A DNA stretch of 64,000 nucleotides from Verrucomicrobiota bacterium (GCA_017305195.1 JAFKMU010000061.1:1-64000), one strand, 5' to 3'. Positions 17,153 through 27,264 are shown, numbered from the stretch's first letter. The notes: generated by a model not told the origin, from the letters alone. Program-made: numbers and translations.

Positions 17153-17707
17153 ATGAAAGCCCTTCTCGCTTTGCTTAGTTTGCTTGCCCCGCTGACTCTT
17201 CTCGCCAGGGAGGAGATTCAGGTCAAGGGGGCGGCATGGGACAGCCTCGCGATCCCGCTGAAGGTCGTGCCCATTTACCTGGATATCGAGAATGCCACGC
17301 CGGTGCGGAGCGTGGAGATCGAGATGGAGGTGTATGTGAAAGGTGAGCTGAAGCGCACGATCATCCTCGGTAAGTTGGGCCAGGAAAAGGACCTCCCTTC
17401 TGCCTCGGTGCAGGCCGCGATTTATTTCCGCCCTGCGGAGGGCGGCAAGGTCGATGGAACGGTCGTCATGACGTGGCATGGCATGCGCATGGTGGCTCCC
17501 TTTACCTCGACGGAGGAGGAGATACCGATGCACGGTGCGCAGGGAATGGGGGCGTTTTCCGGCAAGCTCGCGGTGCCGGGCCGGTCGCCGATTTTCAAGG
17601 CGATGTTCGGCGGGCGCGGCGGATTGACTGGCGCCGATGACCCGCAGGAGGTAATCCGGCTCAACCCGGAGAGCACCGTCATCATCGGGTACCTGAAGAC
17701 GGAGTAA
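17153..17707 (+). CDS. Hypothetical secreted protein
   Basis: 184 residues. Signal peptide MKALLALLSLLAPLTLLA; mature domain with alternating beta strands (VYVKGELKRTIILGKLG), no cysteines and no catalytic motif. Function not recognised. It is followed on the same strand by two small membrane proteins and probably forms a transcription unit with them from the promoter at 17106. Confidence 0.65.
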   Translation: MKALLALLSLLAPLTLLAREEIQVKGAAWDSLAIPLKVVPIYLDIENATPVRSVEIEMEVYVKGELKRTIILGKLGQEKDLPSASVQAAIYFRPAEGGKVDGTVVMTWHGMRMVAPFTSTEEEIPMHGAQGMGAFSGKLAVPGRSPIFKAMFGGRGGLTGADDPQEVIRLNPESTVIIGYLKTE

Positions 17708-17739
17708 AAACCACGCAGCCTGCGCGCCCCCGAGTAACC

Positions 17740-18108
17740 ATGTTTTCCCCGTTCTTTCCTCCCGCGCTCTGGCAGATGGCGCTGAGCCTGGTGGTATTTC
17801 TGGCCGTGTGGTGGCTGGCACGCCGGAGCGCCTGGGCATGGCAGGTGAATCTCGCGCTGCTGCTCATCGCGGCGACGCCCCTCGTCGTCGCCTTCGGATG
17901 GCGTTCCTGGTTTTACGATACGATGGGCCGGGCCGGGTACACGGGCCTGGTGGAACCGGAGAGGCTCGTCGAGCTCCAACTGGCGACGGTTTTCCACGCC
18001 ATGGTTCTCTCCGGCACGATGTTTTTCCTGTTCCTGGTCAGGGGCCTCATCGTGTTGCGGCAAAGGGCAATGGCGGGAACGTTGGCGGAGGGCGGGCATG
18101 AATGCTGA
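17740..18108 (+). CDS. Small integral membrane protein
   Basis: 122 residues with three predicted membrane helices (about 10-27, 37-55 and 83-102). No known motif. Its last 11 bases overlap the next gene, which indicates translational coupling. Position after a secreted protein and before another membrane protein suggests an envelope role, otherwise unknown. Confidence 0.65.
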   Translation: MFSPFFPPALWQMALSLVVFLAVWWLARRSAWAWQVNLALLLIAATPLVVAFGWRSWFYDTMGRAGYTGLVEPERLVELQLATVFHAMVLSGTMFFLFLVRGLIVLRQRAMAGTLAEGGHEC

Positions 18109-18499
18109 CAAACCCGATGCGCCGGAGGATGGCGAAGGTCGGGAGAGATCGTCTGGCCGGAGGCGCTGGATCCTTCGCCTCGCGGTGATCCTGAGCTGGC
18201 TCGCGATCCTGCTCACCCTGCTTTTCGCGGTGCTCTTTGCGCTATTTTTTACCCCCTCGGCACTGGAGGGGACAGGCGAGGGGGGCTGGTTGGCGGTGGG
18301 TTGGGCGTTTGTTAAGCTTTTCGTTTTCGGTCTTTTTGGGTGGTTCAAGCGATTCTGGTATATCCTGGCGCCTGCGCTGGTGATCGTGCTGGCCTCGTCT
18401 GGCAGGTTATGGGCGAGGGGCTTGGTTTCCTCGGAAGAACGACCTGGGGAAGACGACGTGCGGAGCGGATCGCCCGCCCCCCGCGAAAATGAATATTGA
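18098..18499 (+). CDS. Small membrane protein
   Basis: 133 residues. A charged, Arg/Glu-rich N-terminus (about 25 residues) precedes two strongly hydrophobic segments (LAVILSWLAILLTLLFAVLF and a second around FWYILAPALVIVLASS) and a charged tail. Overlaps the previous gene by 11 bases. No family recognised. Confidence 0.6.
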   Translation: MNADKPDAPEDGEGRERSSGRRRWILRLAVILSWLAILLTLLFAVLFALFFTPSALEGTGEGGWLAVGWAFVKLFVFGLFGWFKRFWYILAPALVIVLASSGRLWARGLVSSEERPGEDDVRSGSPAPRENEY

Positions 18500-18575
18500 C
18501 CGAGCGAACCCGGCTATCGGCGAAAACAAGATGGCCGAGGGCCCCTGCAGCCAGGGATTCCGTGGCAGCTTCCGG

Positions 18576-18701
18576 TCATTCAGGGAGGAGGGAGTCGCCG
18601 AAGACGATGTCCTTGGGATTGATGTCCTCGCCAGGGGCGGCGACACGGCCTGACGGCTCGCGCCGCCGATCGAGATCGGCTGCGCCTATTCTGAGAACGC
18701 T
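18576..18701 (-). pseudogene. 3'-end fragment related to the 25.6-kb secreted protein
   Basis: The minus-strand frame ends GEDINPKDIVFGDSLLPE, closely matching the C-terminus AAFDPKDISLGDSLLK of the protein at 25561-26505. The frame has no start codon before an in-frame stop at the end of the autotransporter gene. It is a remnant of a paralogue whose body is gone, possibly replaced when the autotransporter region arrived. Confidence 0.45.
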
Positions 18702-21700
18702 CTAGAATTTCCAATTCAGGCCGGCGCTGATCATGTGGCTGAGGTAGTCCTGGCGGCCGAAGTCGGCGTTGTAATAGACGAAGGCGCCGAGGTCGCGGCC
18801 AAAGGCGGCGCTGAGTCCGGCTCCGGCAAAGACGCTGTCGCGGGCGGGGACGGTGGTGGAGTAGTCAAAGGACGGCCCGGCCCCGCCGTCGAGGCTCGCG
18901 CCGATGGTGGTGGAGTTTTGCAGGTACTCGTGCTGCCAGAACATGCGCACCTCGGGGATGAGGGCGATGCCGGACGCGACATTCCAGGTGTAGGCAATAC
19001 GGCCGCCGAGGTTGGTGCGGAGGCTGCTGGCGTTCTGCTGGCCGACCCGGAGGTCGAGGCTGTCCGCGCCGGTCTCGGTGAAGGGCGCGATGCCGGAGTA
19101 GGTGTATTGCGCGCTGACGAGGGGGCCAAAGGTGAAGCCGCCCGCGCGCCAGTCGTGGCCGAGATCGAGATAGGCGGAAAGCTGGCCGCCGTCGGGGGTG
19201 GCGCGGGCGGTGCGGTCGATGGTGCTGAACTGGATGGAGCGCTTGGCGACGTAGCCGGTGTACCCGCCGCTGACGATGGCGTCGCTGTAGAATCCGCCGC
19301 TCTGGAAGGAGGCGTACCCGCCGAAGAGGGCGGAGTTGGCCGAGGACATGCTGCCGTTGGCATACTTCGCATAGGAGCCCTGGTAGCCGCCGAAGAGGCC
19401 GGTGGTGAGATTCTCGCTCCACGCGTAATCGGCCCCGGTGAAGAAGCCGCCATTCTGGAAGCGGTAGCCGGGGAGGTCGTTGACGGTGGCGACCTTGGAA
19501 AAGATGCCGTTGCCGAGCGCCCAGACGCCCCAGCGGTTGCCGGGAGCGGGGGCGAGGAGATCCTTGCCATCGCGGGCGTCGAGGACGTTTTTGCCATTGC
19601 GGTCGTTCTTCAGCGGAGCCTCCAGGCCCATGGCCTGAAAGCCCCGCGCGCCGAGGCGCACGGCCCCGAGGCGCTGCGCGATGATCTGGCTCTGCGCGAC
19701 AGCCTGCTCGATGGTGGCGGCGGTGAGGGTCTGGTAATACGCGGGCGAGATGGCGTCGAAGGCGGCGGGGTATTGACTGGCACTCTGGAGATCGAGTGCG
19801 GTGCTGACGGCGTCGCGGTCGCCCGCCGCACCGATGAAGGCATCGAGGGCGCGGGCGATATTGCGCTGGTTTGGCGTCTCCGCGACAAGCGTGTAGCTGG
19901 CCGGGGCGACGAGGAGGATGCCGGTGCCGCCCTCGGTGAGGAAGCGCCCGCGATAGAGCGCCGGGTCGGGCATGAGGATGGTGTCAAACGCGCCGCTGAT
20001 GCCGCCCGCCTGGAGAAAAGCGTACTGCTGGCCGTACTGGAGCCCGCTGAAGCCGCCGAAGGCCTGGACGTCGAGCGTGCCCGCGAGCGCGGCCTGGCCG
20101 CCGACGAGGAGCCGGTCATACACGGTGGGGCTGGCGATTTCGATCTGGAGCGTGCCGCCGGGGGCCTGGGTGTAATCGCCCGTGATGGTGAGCGTGCCGG
20201 GGGAGTTGCCGGGCGCGACGCCGCCATTGTTGAAGACATTGCCGAGGATGACGCCGATGCCCTTGAGCCAGGCGCCGGGCTGCACGGCGACAGAGGGTGC
20301 GGCGAGGAGGCCGTTGACGGAAAGGATGCCCTGCGCGATGGAGGCGGGGCCGCCGGAGAGGAGGGTGGCGAGGAGGTTGAGCTGGCCGGGGCCGAGTTTC
20401 GTCAAGCCGCCGGGTACGGCAACAAGATCGCCCGCGAGCGCGGCCTCGCCTCCCGTGACGGTGAGGTTCCCGCTGGTGACGCCGAGCGTGTTGTGCACGG
20501 TGAGCTGCGACCCGGGGGTAAAGGTGAGCGAGTTGACCGTGTTGCTGTCGGCTGTTGTCGCTGTCTGGACTGATCCGCTGACGAGGAAGTCGGCGTTCGT
20601 CGGGGTGAAGGGGCCGCCATTGTTTTGCAGGACGGGGCCGGACGAGGTTCCGGCGAGGGTGAGCCGGAGGGTCGTGCCGTCGAGGGAGAAGACCGCGTCG
20701 AGCCCCGCCGCGCCGCCCGCGAGGGAAAAGAGCCCGAGCATGGAGGCGTCGAGATCGGGCGCGCTCAGGAGGTCGTAGGTGACATTGGCCGCGAGGCCGG
20801 AGAGCGTGAAGACGCCGCCATCCGCGCCGATCGTGAGCGAGCTGGCGATGTTGAGGAAATCCGCCCCGGCGGCGAGGGCGATGCTGCCGTCATTCCAGGC
20901 GAGCGACTGGATGTTGAGCGTGCCGGAGGGGGCGAACGTGCCGCCGGAGAGGGTGACGCTGCCCGCGCCGAGGGCGTATGCGGCGGTGGTGCGGAGCGTG
21001 CCGCTCTGGACCAGGACAGTGCCGGAGAAGAGCCCGAGGCTGGAGCTGATGATCGTGGTGGAACCCGTGCCGCTCTGCGAGACGACGCCGGTGCCGGAGA
21101 GGCGCGTGTTAAAGATGTAGTCCGCCGAGGTGTGCTGAAAGAGCAGCGTGGCTCCGGAGGCGAGGTTGACCACGGGGGCATTCAACGTGCCTGCCGTGCT
21201 GTTGTCGCCGATGTTGAGCTCGCTGCCTGAGCCTACCTGGATGCCCAGGAGCGGATTGGTGACATTCAACTCGCCGCCCTCGCGCACGACGACGCGCGAC
21301 GTGCCGTTGAGGCCGATGAACATGGCCCCCGTGGTCACCTGCGTCCCGGAGTCGGAGATGGTGAGCGTGCCTTGGGACCCCGTTTCGCTGCCGAGGATGA
21401 TCACGCCAGCCTGGAGGGCTGCTCCGCTGGCGACGGTGAGACCGGCCAGGCCGCTCTGGCCGACGACGAGGCTGCCGTAGGTGGTCCACCGCGTGCCGGA
21501 GTCGGCGAGGCTGGCCGTGGCGGTGCCGGTGGCCTGCGCCGCGAGGATGGCATCGCCTCCGGTGGTGATCGTGCTGCCAGCCGTGGCCTGAAAATACGCC
21601 TCCCCCGCGTCCCCGATGGTCAGGCTTGTCGTCGTCTCCAGCGAGCCGCCGAGCACCCAGGTGCTGCCGTGGGAGCCAGCATTCCGGCCGAGGAGATAAC

Positions 21701-23063
21701 TGCCGGAGGTGAGCGAACTGCCATCCCACACGGTGACGAAGGCGCTCGTTGCGCTCTCGCCGACCACGAGCGACCCGGTATTTTCCCAACTGCCGCCATT
21801 CAGGACGACGCTGGCATTTGCCCCCGCCCCGGCCCCGACGACCGCCGAGCCGCTCGTCACCGCGCCGCCGGAGGAAGCCTGGAGTAGCCCGTCGCCCAGG
21901 CCGCCCACCACGAGCTGGCCCGCGACCTCCCAGCGGCTGCCGGGATCGGTCAATAGCACGGAACCTCGGGACCCTGCCTCCGCGCCGATCGTGGCTTCCT
22001 GGCTCTGCACGAGCGCGCCCTGGTAGAGCGAGAGGGTTCCGTTTCCGGCCTTGCCGACCACGAGCTGGTCGCCGGTGATCCATTGCGCCCCCGCGCCGAT
22101 GACCTGGACGATCGAGGAGGCCGGGCCCGCGCCGTAGCCGATGTATGCACTGCCTCCCGCCCCCACCTCGGCCATGGCGCCTGCGGAGAGGACGAGGGCG
22201 CCCGTGCCGTCGCGGCCCACGATGAGGTCGCCGTGGTTGATCCAGGAGGTGTGGTAGCCGGGCGCGGAGCTGGCCAGCGAGATCTGGCCGCTGGACCCGG
22301 CGCTGTCGCCGATGACGGTGGTGCCGGTGTTCAGCGTAGCGCCATTCTGCACCGAGAGCCTGCCGGTTCCCGCCGCGCCGACGGTGAGGGTGTCCTGCAC
22401 GGTCCACTGTGTGGTGGTGCCGGTGAGATAGGCGGAGTTGCTCAGGCCGGCGGCGGTCGCGCCGATGGTGACATCGGCATTGGTGGAGGAGGCGGCAAGC
22501 GAGGCGGTCGCGGTGGCTCCCGCGATGGCGTCGATGGTGAAATTTCCCCCGCCCGTGTGCGCCGCCCCGTTGGTGGAAAGGGTGCCCTGCTGCACGAGGG
22601 TGTCGCCCGTGTAGGAGGCCCCGCCGTAGAGATACAGGGACCCGGTGCCGGACTTCGTGAGGCCGCCGGAGCCGGTGACGGGGGCATTGAGCAGGAAGAG
22701 GCTCGTGTCGTTGATCTGCATCGTCATGGTGGCATCCGCGGTCGCCAGCGTTGAGCCGCCCGAGGGATAGAGGACAAAGTAGTCCGAGCCGTTCGTGGTG
22801 ATGTCATTCACCGAGACAGTCCCCGACAGGATCAGCGTGGCGGGGTACGGAGGGGTGACGGAAGTGGCGGTGAAGTACGCGCTCGCGCCGTCGTGCCACG
22901 CCTGCGCCGGGCCGATGCCGCCGATACTATCCGTCCAGGCCGCCGTCCCCGTGCCCCATGTCATGGAGGGGCCTGTCCAATAAAGCGTTTCCCCGCGAAG
23001 GAGAGAGGAGCATAATGCCGAATATGCGAGGACCTGAAAAACACCGCGCCGCCACGTTTTCAT
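18702..23063 (-). CDS. Autotransporter with beta-strand-repeat passenger
   Basis: 1453 residues. Signal peptide (residues 1-24), then a passenger of about 1150 residues built from Gly/Ser/Thr-rich repeats of the autotransporter-associated beta-strand type (LTVGAAGTGRLSVQNGATL, LVVGESATSAFVTVWDGSSL and similar every 45-55 residues). The C-terminal 290 residues form a translocator barrel (NRWGVWALGNGIFSK ... HMISAGLNWKF) ending in Phe. Type V secretion: the barrel inserts in the outer membrane and the passenger is exposed. Function is likely adhesive or structural; no protease motif seen. Confidence 0.9.
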   Translation of the reverse strand: MKTWRRGVFQVLAYSALCSSLLRGETLYWTGPSMTWGTGTAAWTDSIGGIGPAQAWHDGASAYFTATSVTPPYPATLILSGTVSVNDITTNGSDYFVLYPSGGSTLATADATMTMQINDTSLFLLNAPVTGSGGLTKSGTGSLYLYGGASYTGDTLVQQGTLSTNGAAHTGGGNFTIDAIAGATATASLAASSTNADVTIGATAAGLSNSAYLTGTTTQWTVQDTLTVGAAGTGRLSVQNGATLNTGTTVIGDSAGSSGQISLASSAPGYHTSWINHGDLIVGRDGTGALVLSAGAMAEVGAGGSAYIGYGAGPASSIVQVIGAGAQWITGDQLVVGKAGNGTLSLYQGALVQSQEATIGAEAGSRGSVLLTDPGSRWEVAGQLVVGGLGDGLLQASSGGAVTSGSAVVGAGAGANASVVLNGGSWENTGSLVVGESATSAFVTVWDGSSLTSGSYLLGRNAGSHGSTWVLGGSLETTTSLTIGDAGEAYFQATAGSTITTGGDAILAAQATGTATASLADSGTRWTTYGSLVVGQSGLAGLTVASGAALQAGVIILGSETGSQGTLTISDSGTQVTTGAMFIGLNGTSRVVVREGGELNVTNPLLGIQVGSGSELNIGDNSTAGTLNAPVVNLASGATLLFQHTSADYIFNTRLSGTGVVSQSGTGSTTIISSSLGLFSGTVLVQSGTLRTTAAYALGAGSVTLSGGTFAPSGTLNIQSLAWNDGSIALAAGADFLNIASSLTIGADGGVFTLSGLAANVTYDLLSAPDLDASMLGLFSLAGGAAGLDAVFSLDGTTLRLTLAGTSSGPVLQNNGGPFTPTNADFLVSGSVQTATTADSNTVNSLTFTPGSQLTVHNTLGVTSGNLTVTGGEAALAGDLVAVPGGLTKLGPGQLNLLATLLSGGPASIAQGILSVNGLLAAPSVAVQPGAWLKGIGVILGNVFNNGGVAPGNSPGTLTITGDYTQAPGGTLQIEIASPTVYDRLLVGGQAALAGTLDVQAFGGFSGLQYGQQYAFLQAGGISGAFDTILMPDPALYRGRFLTEGGTGILLVAPASYTLVAETPNQRNIARALDAFIGAAGDRDAVSTALDLQSASQYPAAFDAISPAYYQTLTAATIEQAVAQSQIIAQRLGAVRLGARGFQAMGLEAPLKNDRNGKNVLDARDGKDLLAPAPGNRWGVWALGNGIFSKVATVNDLPGYRFQNGGFFTGADYAWSENLTTGLFGGYQGSYAKYANGSMSSANSALFGGYASFQSGGFYSDAIVSGGYTGYVAKRSIQFSTIDRTARATPDGGQLSAYLDLGHDWRAGGFTFGPLVSAQYTYSGIAPFTETGADSLDLRVGQQNASSLRTNLGGRIAYTWNVASGIALIPEVRMFWQHEYLQNSTTIGASLDGGAGPSFDYSTTVPARDSVFAGAGLSAAFGRDLGAFVYYNADFGRQDYLSHMISAGLNWKF

Positions 23064-23172
23064 GGGTGCGTTTTCCCCGCTCCGCCACCCGGCGTCGAAT
23101 GGCGTTTTCAGGTAGAACTACGTGGAATTCGGACGTGCGACGGGTCGCTGGCACACGCCATCCTGACCGTCC

Positions 23173-23835
23173 ATGAGGGACGACTCATCCACCCGCCCGG
23201 CTGCTCCGCTGCGCCTCGTCGTCATCGAGGACCAGGCGCTCTTTCGCCAGCTCACGGTCGAGGTGGTGCGCGCGGACCCGCGCTTCATCGTGGTGGGCGA
23301 GGCTGCCAATGGAAGCGACGGCTGGGAGCTGTGCCTGCGCACGCGGCCAGACCTCGTCATTCTCGACCTGAACATTCCCGAACCCGACGGCCTCGCGCTC
23401 TGCGGGCGGCTGCGGGACGAACTGCCCGCCGCGCGCGTGCTCGCCGTCACCTCGTACACCGACGCGCTTACTCTCACGCGGCTGCGGGACCTCGGCGTGG
23501 CCGGGTATGTGGAAAAAGACCAGCCGCTCGACACGCTGCGCCAGGCGCTGGAGGCGCTCGCGGCGGGCGGGACGTTTCACACCCGCATCGTGGCCGAGAC
23601 CCGGCGGCGGCAGCAGGGCGACCCGCATTCTTTTGACAAGGTGCTCAGCAGCCGGGAGCAGGAGATACTCTCCCTCATCGCGGCCGGGCTGCGCAACCGC
23701 GAGATCGCGGAGCGGCTCGGGCTCAGCGTGCGCACGGTCGAGGGGCATCGCGCCGCGATCATGCAAAAGCTCGGGGTGAAAAACCTCGCCGGTCTCCTTC
23801 GCTATGCCCAGACCCTGGGCGTGAACCCTCACTGA
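23173..23835 (+). CDS. NarL/FixJ-family response regulator
   Basis: 220 residues. Receiver domain: acidic pair Glu19-Asp20, phospho-acceptor Asp65 in LVILDLNIPEPDG, Lys115 in VEKDQP. The C-terminal LuxR-type helix-turn-helix is SSREQEILSLIAAGLRNREI followed by SVRTVEGHRA. A DNA-binding regulator of a two-component system. It converges with the MASE1 kinase, their ends overlapping by seven bases, and its start faces the autotransporter gene 109 bp away, so the autotransporter is a candidate target (inference). Confidence 0.9.
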   Translation: MRDDSSTRPAAPLRLVVIEDQALFRQLTVEVVRADPRFIVVGEAANGSDGWELCLRTRPDLVILDLNIPEPDGLALCGRLRDELPAARVLAVTSYTDALTLTRLRDLGVAGYVEKDQPLDTLRQALEALAAGGTFHTRIVAETRRRQQGDPHSFDKVLSSREQEILSLIAAGLRNREIAERLGLSVRTVEGHRAAIMQKLGVKNLAGLLRYAQTLGVNPH

Positions 23836-25427
23836 ACCAGCGGCAGGCGGAAGGTGACGCGCGTGCCGCGCCCCGGCCCGCTCTCCACCCGCAGCCGCGC
23901 GCCCTGCACGGCGCAAAACTCCCGCACCAGCACGAGCCCCAGGCCGCGCGGGGAATCGGCCTCGCCGTGGAAATGATGGCGTATCTCCTCCTCCGTCAGC
24001 GCGGTCCCGTCGTTGCTCACCGAGACGGCGAGGTCCGTCCCGTCGGCCCGCGCCTCGACTGTCACGCGCCCATCTGCCGGGCAGGCCGGGAGGGCGTTGG
24101 AGAGGAGATTGCGCACGATGGTGCGGGTCATCTCGGGATCGGCGGAGACGGCGGCGGCTTCCTCCGGGAGGACGAGGTCGAGGGTGATGCCGCGCAGGTG
24201 GGCGCGGAGGCGGAAGAGATTCACCACCGGGCCGAGCAGGGCCTCGGCGGGCAGGGTTTCCGGCCGGTACGCCACCTGGCCCGTGCGCAGGCGCGCCCAG
24301 CTCAGGAGATTCTCCAGCGTCTCGAGCTGGCCCTTGGCCGACTGGTGCATCTCGCCCGCGTACCCGGCCAGCCGGTCGGGCGTGATGCGGGCGGCGGATT
24401 CCATGAGATACTCCGAGAGCCGCACGAGACCGTAGAGCGGCGCGCGCAGGTCGTGCCCGATGATGGAAAGGAGGCGGTCCTTGCCGTCATTCGCGGTGCG
24501 CAGCTCGGCGGTGCGCTCGGCGACCGTTTCCTCCAGCCCCTCGACCGCCCGCCGCCGGTCTGCCAGAGCACCCGCCACCAGCAGGCCCGTTGCCGACGCC
24601 ACGATGAGCAGCGTCTGGTAATACAGCATCGCCTCCCGCAGTACCGGGGCCTCCGGGAAGGAACCCGAGAAGAAAAACCGCTCAAAGCTCGCCACCCCAA
24701 AGACCAGCGAACTCATGCCGACGCCGAAGATGCCAAACCGCAGCGCCGCCCAGATGAAGAAGGGGAACACGAGGAACGGCAGCACCGAGAGCGACGTGCC
24801 CGCCCGCACCGCAGGCACCAGCACGTAGGCCGTGGCGAGCAGCCCCGCCCAGAGCAGCAGAGCCTCGCCGCAGCGCGCCGCGCTCAGGCCGCGCAGCGCG
24901 CCCCGGTGCTCCACCCCTGCCACCATCGCAGGCGCGACGATCAGGATGCCCGCCGCCACGCTCAGCCAGATCGAGAGCAGATCGCTGCCGAAGCTCTCCC
25001 ACGTCGTCCATCCAAAGGCCACGCGGAAATACGTGCCCAGCGCGATCCGCAGAAACATGCAGAGCCCCGCCGGGAGCAGGAAAAACCCCAGCACCGCGCC
25101 GAGGCTGTCGAGCCCCGCGCGATACCCGCCCATCCGCCGCATGAGCCACGCGCTCGCCCCGCCCCACAGCGCCACCTCCCACGTCGCGACCCAGAGCGAC
25201 TGCCACCACGGCGTGCCCACCGCCTGCGACACCAGGAACTCGCCCGCCATCAGCGGAGGGATCGCGCGCGGCCCCCACAGCAGCACGCTCGCGAGCACGA
25301 ACCCCGCAAACGGCCAGATCACATCCGTGAGAGAGCCCGAGGGAATGGACAGCGTCGCCGGCACCCACCCCAGCAGGAACGCCCCCGCCGCGAGGGCGAG
25401 ATTCCAAAGAGCGCGGCGCAACGTCAT
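23829..25427 (-). CDS. MASE1-domain sensor histidine kinase
   Basis: 532 residues from MTLRRALWN (a start at 25463 is possible). Residues 1-295 hold about eight membrane helices of the MASE1 type, then a short coiled segment (VEGLEETVAERTAEL). The HisKA dimerisation box is LLSIIGHDLRAP with His325; the N box is VRNLLSNALP; the ATP lid has SVSNDGTAL instead of the usual DNG, and GLGLVLV. Cytoplasmic kinase, membrane sensor. It is the obvious partner of the convergent NarL-type regulator. Confidence 0.88.
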   Translation of the reverse strand: MTLRRALWNLALAAGAFLLGWVPATLSIPSGSLTDVIWPFAGFVLASVLLWGPRAIPPLMAGEFLVSQAVGTPWWQSLWVATWEVALWGGASAWLMRRMGGYRAGLDSLGAVLGFFLLPAGLCMFLRIALGTYFRVAFGWTTWESFGSDLLSIWLSVAAGILIVAPAMVAGVEHRGALRGLSAARCGEALLLWAGLLATAYVLVPAVRAGTSLSVLPFLVFPFFIWAALRFGIFGVGMSSLVFGVASFERFFFSGSFPEAPVLREAMLYYQTLLIVASATGLLVAGALADRRRAVEGLEETVAERTAELRTANDGKDRLLSIIGHDLRAPLYGLVRLSEYLMESAARITPDRLAGYAGEMHQSAKGQLETLENLLSWARLRTGQVAYRPETLPAEALLGPVVNLFRLRAHLRGITLDLVLPEEAAAVSADPEMTRTIVRNLLSNALPACPADGRVTVEARADGTDLAVSVSNDGTALTEEEIRHHFHGEADSPRGLGLVLVREFCAVQGARLRVESGPGRGTRVTFRLPLVQ

Positions 25428-25560
25428 GACTGCATTAGCTATTACCTCCCCGCCCGTTGTCAATCGACCCGCTTCAGGCGACCGGTTGCCCGCGTGGAAA
25501 AGTCATTTCCTCCGCGAGCGGAGAGAGAGGACCAGGCGGGAGGATTGTGGCAGCGCGTGG

Positions 25561-26505
25561 CTATTTCAGGAGGGAGTCACCGAGGCTGATGTCTTTGGGA
25601 TCGAAGGCCGCGCCGTGGGCGTCGACGAGGGAGAGGAACTGGAGGCCGTCCCTGGCGATGTGAAAACGCGCGATGAGGTGGGTCTGGAAGGACCATTTCA
25701 GGGCCATCTCGATCTCCGATGGGCTCTTCGTGGAGATGGGGCTGGGGGCGATGACTGCGGAGGCGAGTTTGCAGCGCCAGCCGGTACTGATGGCTCCCGC
25801 CGAGGCGAGCGTGCCATTCTCGCGCAGGAGGAACCATGTGGCGGAGCCCTGGCCGGGATATCTCTCGATGGGCAGCTTGATCAGGATGAAGGTATAGGGC
25901 TGGAGGTCGGTGGCGATGACGGGGCCGACCAGCACCCGGCGGAGCAGGCTGACGGTGCGGTCGGGGCTCAGGCTATTCGCCAGGGCGGCTTGCAGGGGTT
26001 TCCACGCGAGGCCGACATTCTCCGGTTTGCCGAGGAGGGCGAGGATTTCGGGAAGATTGTCCGGCAGGCCCTGGATGGGCGGATCGTCAGGGACGCTGGT
26101 GCTTGTGATGGTGGTGATCAGCTCGCGCGCGGAGCGCGGGTCGCGGCTATGCCACGGGTGATCGAGCATGACGGTCTTCGTCGCCGGGTCAAAGGTCCAC
26201 GCCATCGCCATCTCGCCGCAGATGACATCGAGAAAGGCGCGGGCGGGCAGCGTCCTGGAGGCGGCGTCTCCGTAGGGATAGGATATCCGGGTGAAGTAGG
26301 TGAGCGTCGCCATGAAGTCGGCCACATCCTGCGGGCACTGCACGGCGAAGCCGGTGGTGGCCTGAATCTCGGAGACCGCCTCGCGGAAAGTCCGGGCGCT
26401 GTAAGTCAGCGGCACCTGCTTTTCCAGCGGATCAGCCGCGCGGAGCGGGGCGCTGGCGAGGAGGAGCAGGAAAAACAGAGCGAGCGCGGCTAGGTGGCGG
26501 GGCAT
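25561..26505 (-). CDS. Hypothetical secreted protein with secretin-like N-terminal segment
   Basis: 314 residues, signal peptide ending LRAAD. LTYSARTFREAVSEIQATTG resembles the STN/secretin short domain that begins many Verrucomicrobial periplasmic proteins; the rest is not recognised. First identified homologue in the window is the 3' fragment at 18576-18701. It is last in a minus-strand set with two tandem paralogues upstream (gap of six bases), suggesting an operon. Confidence 0.65.
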   Translation of the reverse strand: MPRHLAALALFFLLLLASAPLRAADPLEKQVPLTYSARTFREAVSEIQATTGFAVQCPQDVADFMATLTYFTRISYPYGDAASRTLPARAFLDVICGEMAMAWTFDPATKTVMLDHPWHSRDPRSARELITTITSTSVPDDPPIQGLPDNLPEILALLGKPENVGLAWKPLQAALANSLSPDRTVSLLRRVLVGPVIATDLQPYTFILIKLPIERYPGQGSATWFLLRENGTLASAGAISTGWRCKLASAVIAPSPISTKSPSEIEMALKWSFQTHLIARFHIARDGLQFLSLVDAHGAAFDPKDISLGDSLLK

Positions 26506-26511
26506 GGCGGG

Positions 26512-27264
26512 CTAGGGCTGTTGCTTCACCTCATTGCCGCTTTCGTCGAAGTGGCGGGTGATGCTTCGCAGGCTGGGGTGGTGGGATATTTGGGTGATGG
26601 TGCGGAGTGTGCCGGTGTCGGGCCAGTAGTCGTAGAGAGCCTCGCCGATGGGGTTGACACAGGATATGGCCGGGAGGAGCGACGATCGCCGAAGCAAGCG
26701 GGTGGCGACAGGATCGGCATAACTGGCGGCGAACTCCCGGGCGGTTTGCTGGCCCTCGGCCCTGCGGTCGAACATCGTACACCATGTGGTGGCGCGGCGT
26801 ATGCTGCCCTTTTCGTCATAGTCGTAACACCACATCGAGGCTCCGATCTGGGTGAAGGTCAGACGCTGGCTTTTTCCGAATGTCTGAACCTGCTCGACCC
26901 GGCGGGACAGCACGCGGTAGGCGGTGATGCCGGGATCGGGTAATGCAGGCGTGGCGGGATGGTGCTGGAGGATAAAGTATTCCCGGTCGGAGATGGTGAC
27001 GATTTCAACATAGCCCTCTGCGGCGTCGGGGCGGTCGATGGGCTCCGCCTGGGACAGGATGGCGGTAAAGTCGGGCCGGGTGCGATCCAACCGGAAGTTC
27101 TCCGTGATCGGCCCGTCATAACGATAACACCTCGGCGGCGCGGCAGGATGGGTAAGCTGCGGATAGGTGGAGAGAAGAGTGGAGCGGAGGTCGACCTGTT
27201 CGCCGAGCTTCGGCGAGAGAACCCAGGCGAGGAGAACGAGAAAAGGCAGGAGCAGGAAATGCAT
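26512..27264 (-). CDS. Secreted paralogue B of a tandem pair
   Basis: 250 residues with an N-terminal hydrophobic signal or anchor (MHFLLLPFLVLLAWVL). Shares its layout with the gene upstream: SEAIE/AEPID, GYVEIVTISD against GYIEVVTIWD, the ALYDYWPDTGTLRTIT segment and the ending RHFDESGNEVK. The terminal YDYxPDTG and FDExGNE blocks resemble RHS/YD-like or toxin-repeat units, so a role in recognition of carbohydrate is conceivable but unproven. Fourteen bases separate it from its paralogue. Confidence 0.65.
   Translation of the reverse strand: MHFLLLPFLVLLAWVLSPKLGEQVDLRSTLLSTYPQLTHPAAPPRCYRYDGPITENFRLDRTRPDFTAILSQAEPIDRPDAAEGYVEIVTISDREYFILQHHPATPALPDPGITAYRVLSRRVEQVQTFGKSQRLTFTQIGASMWCYDYDEKGSIRRATTWCTMFDRRAEGQQTAREFAASYADPVATRLLRRSSLLPAISCVNPIGEALYDYWPDTGTLRTITQISHHPSLRSITRHFDESGNEVKQQP

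Noticed and set aside
18735..20573. 612-codon plus-strand open frame opposite the autotransporter
   Set aside because: Antisense shadow of a well-supported autotransporter gene; composition is Gly/Ala/Glu-rich without motif.
23967..25589. 540-codon plus-strand frame opposite the MASE1 kinase
   Set aside because: Shadow frame; the kinase on the minus strand has complete H, N and G boxes.
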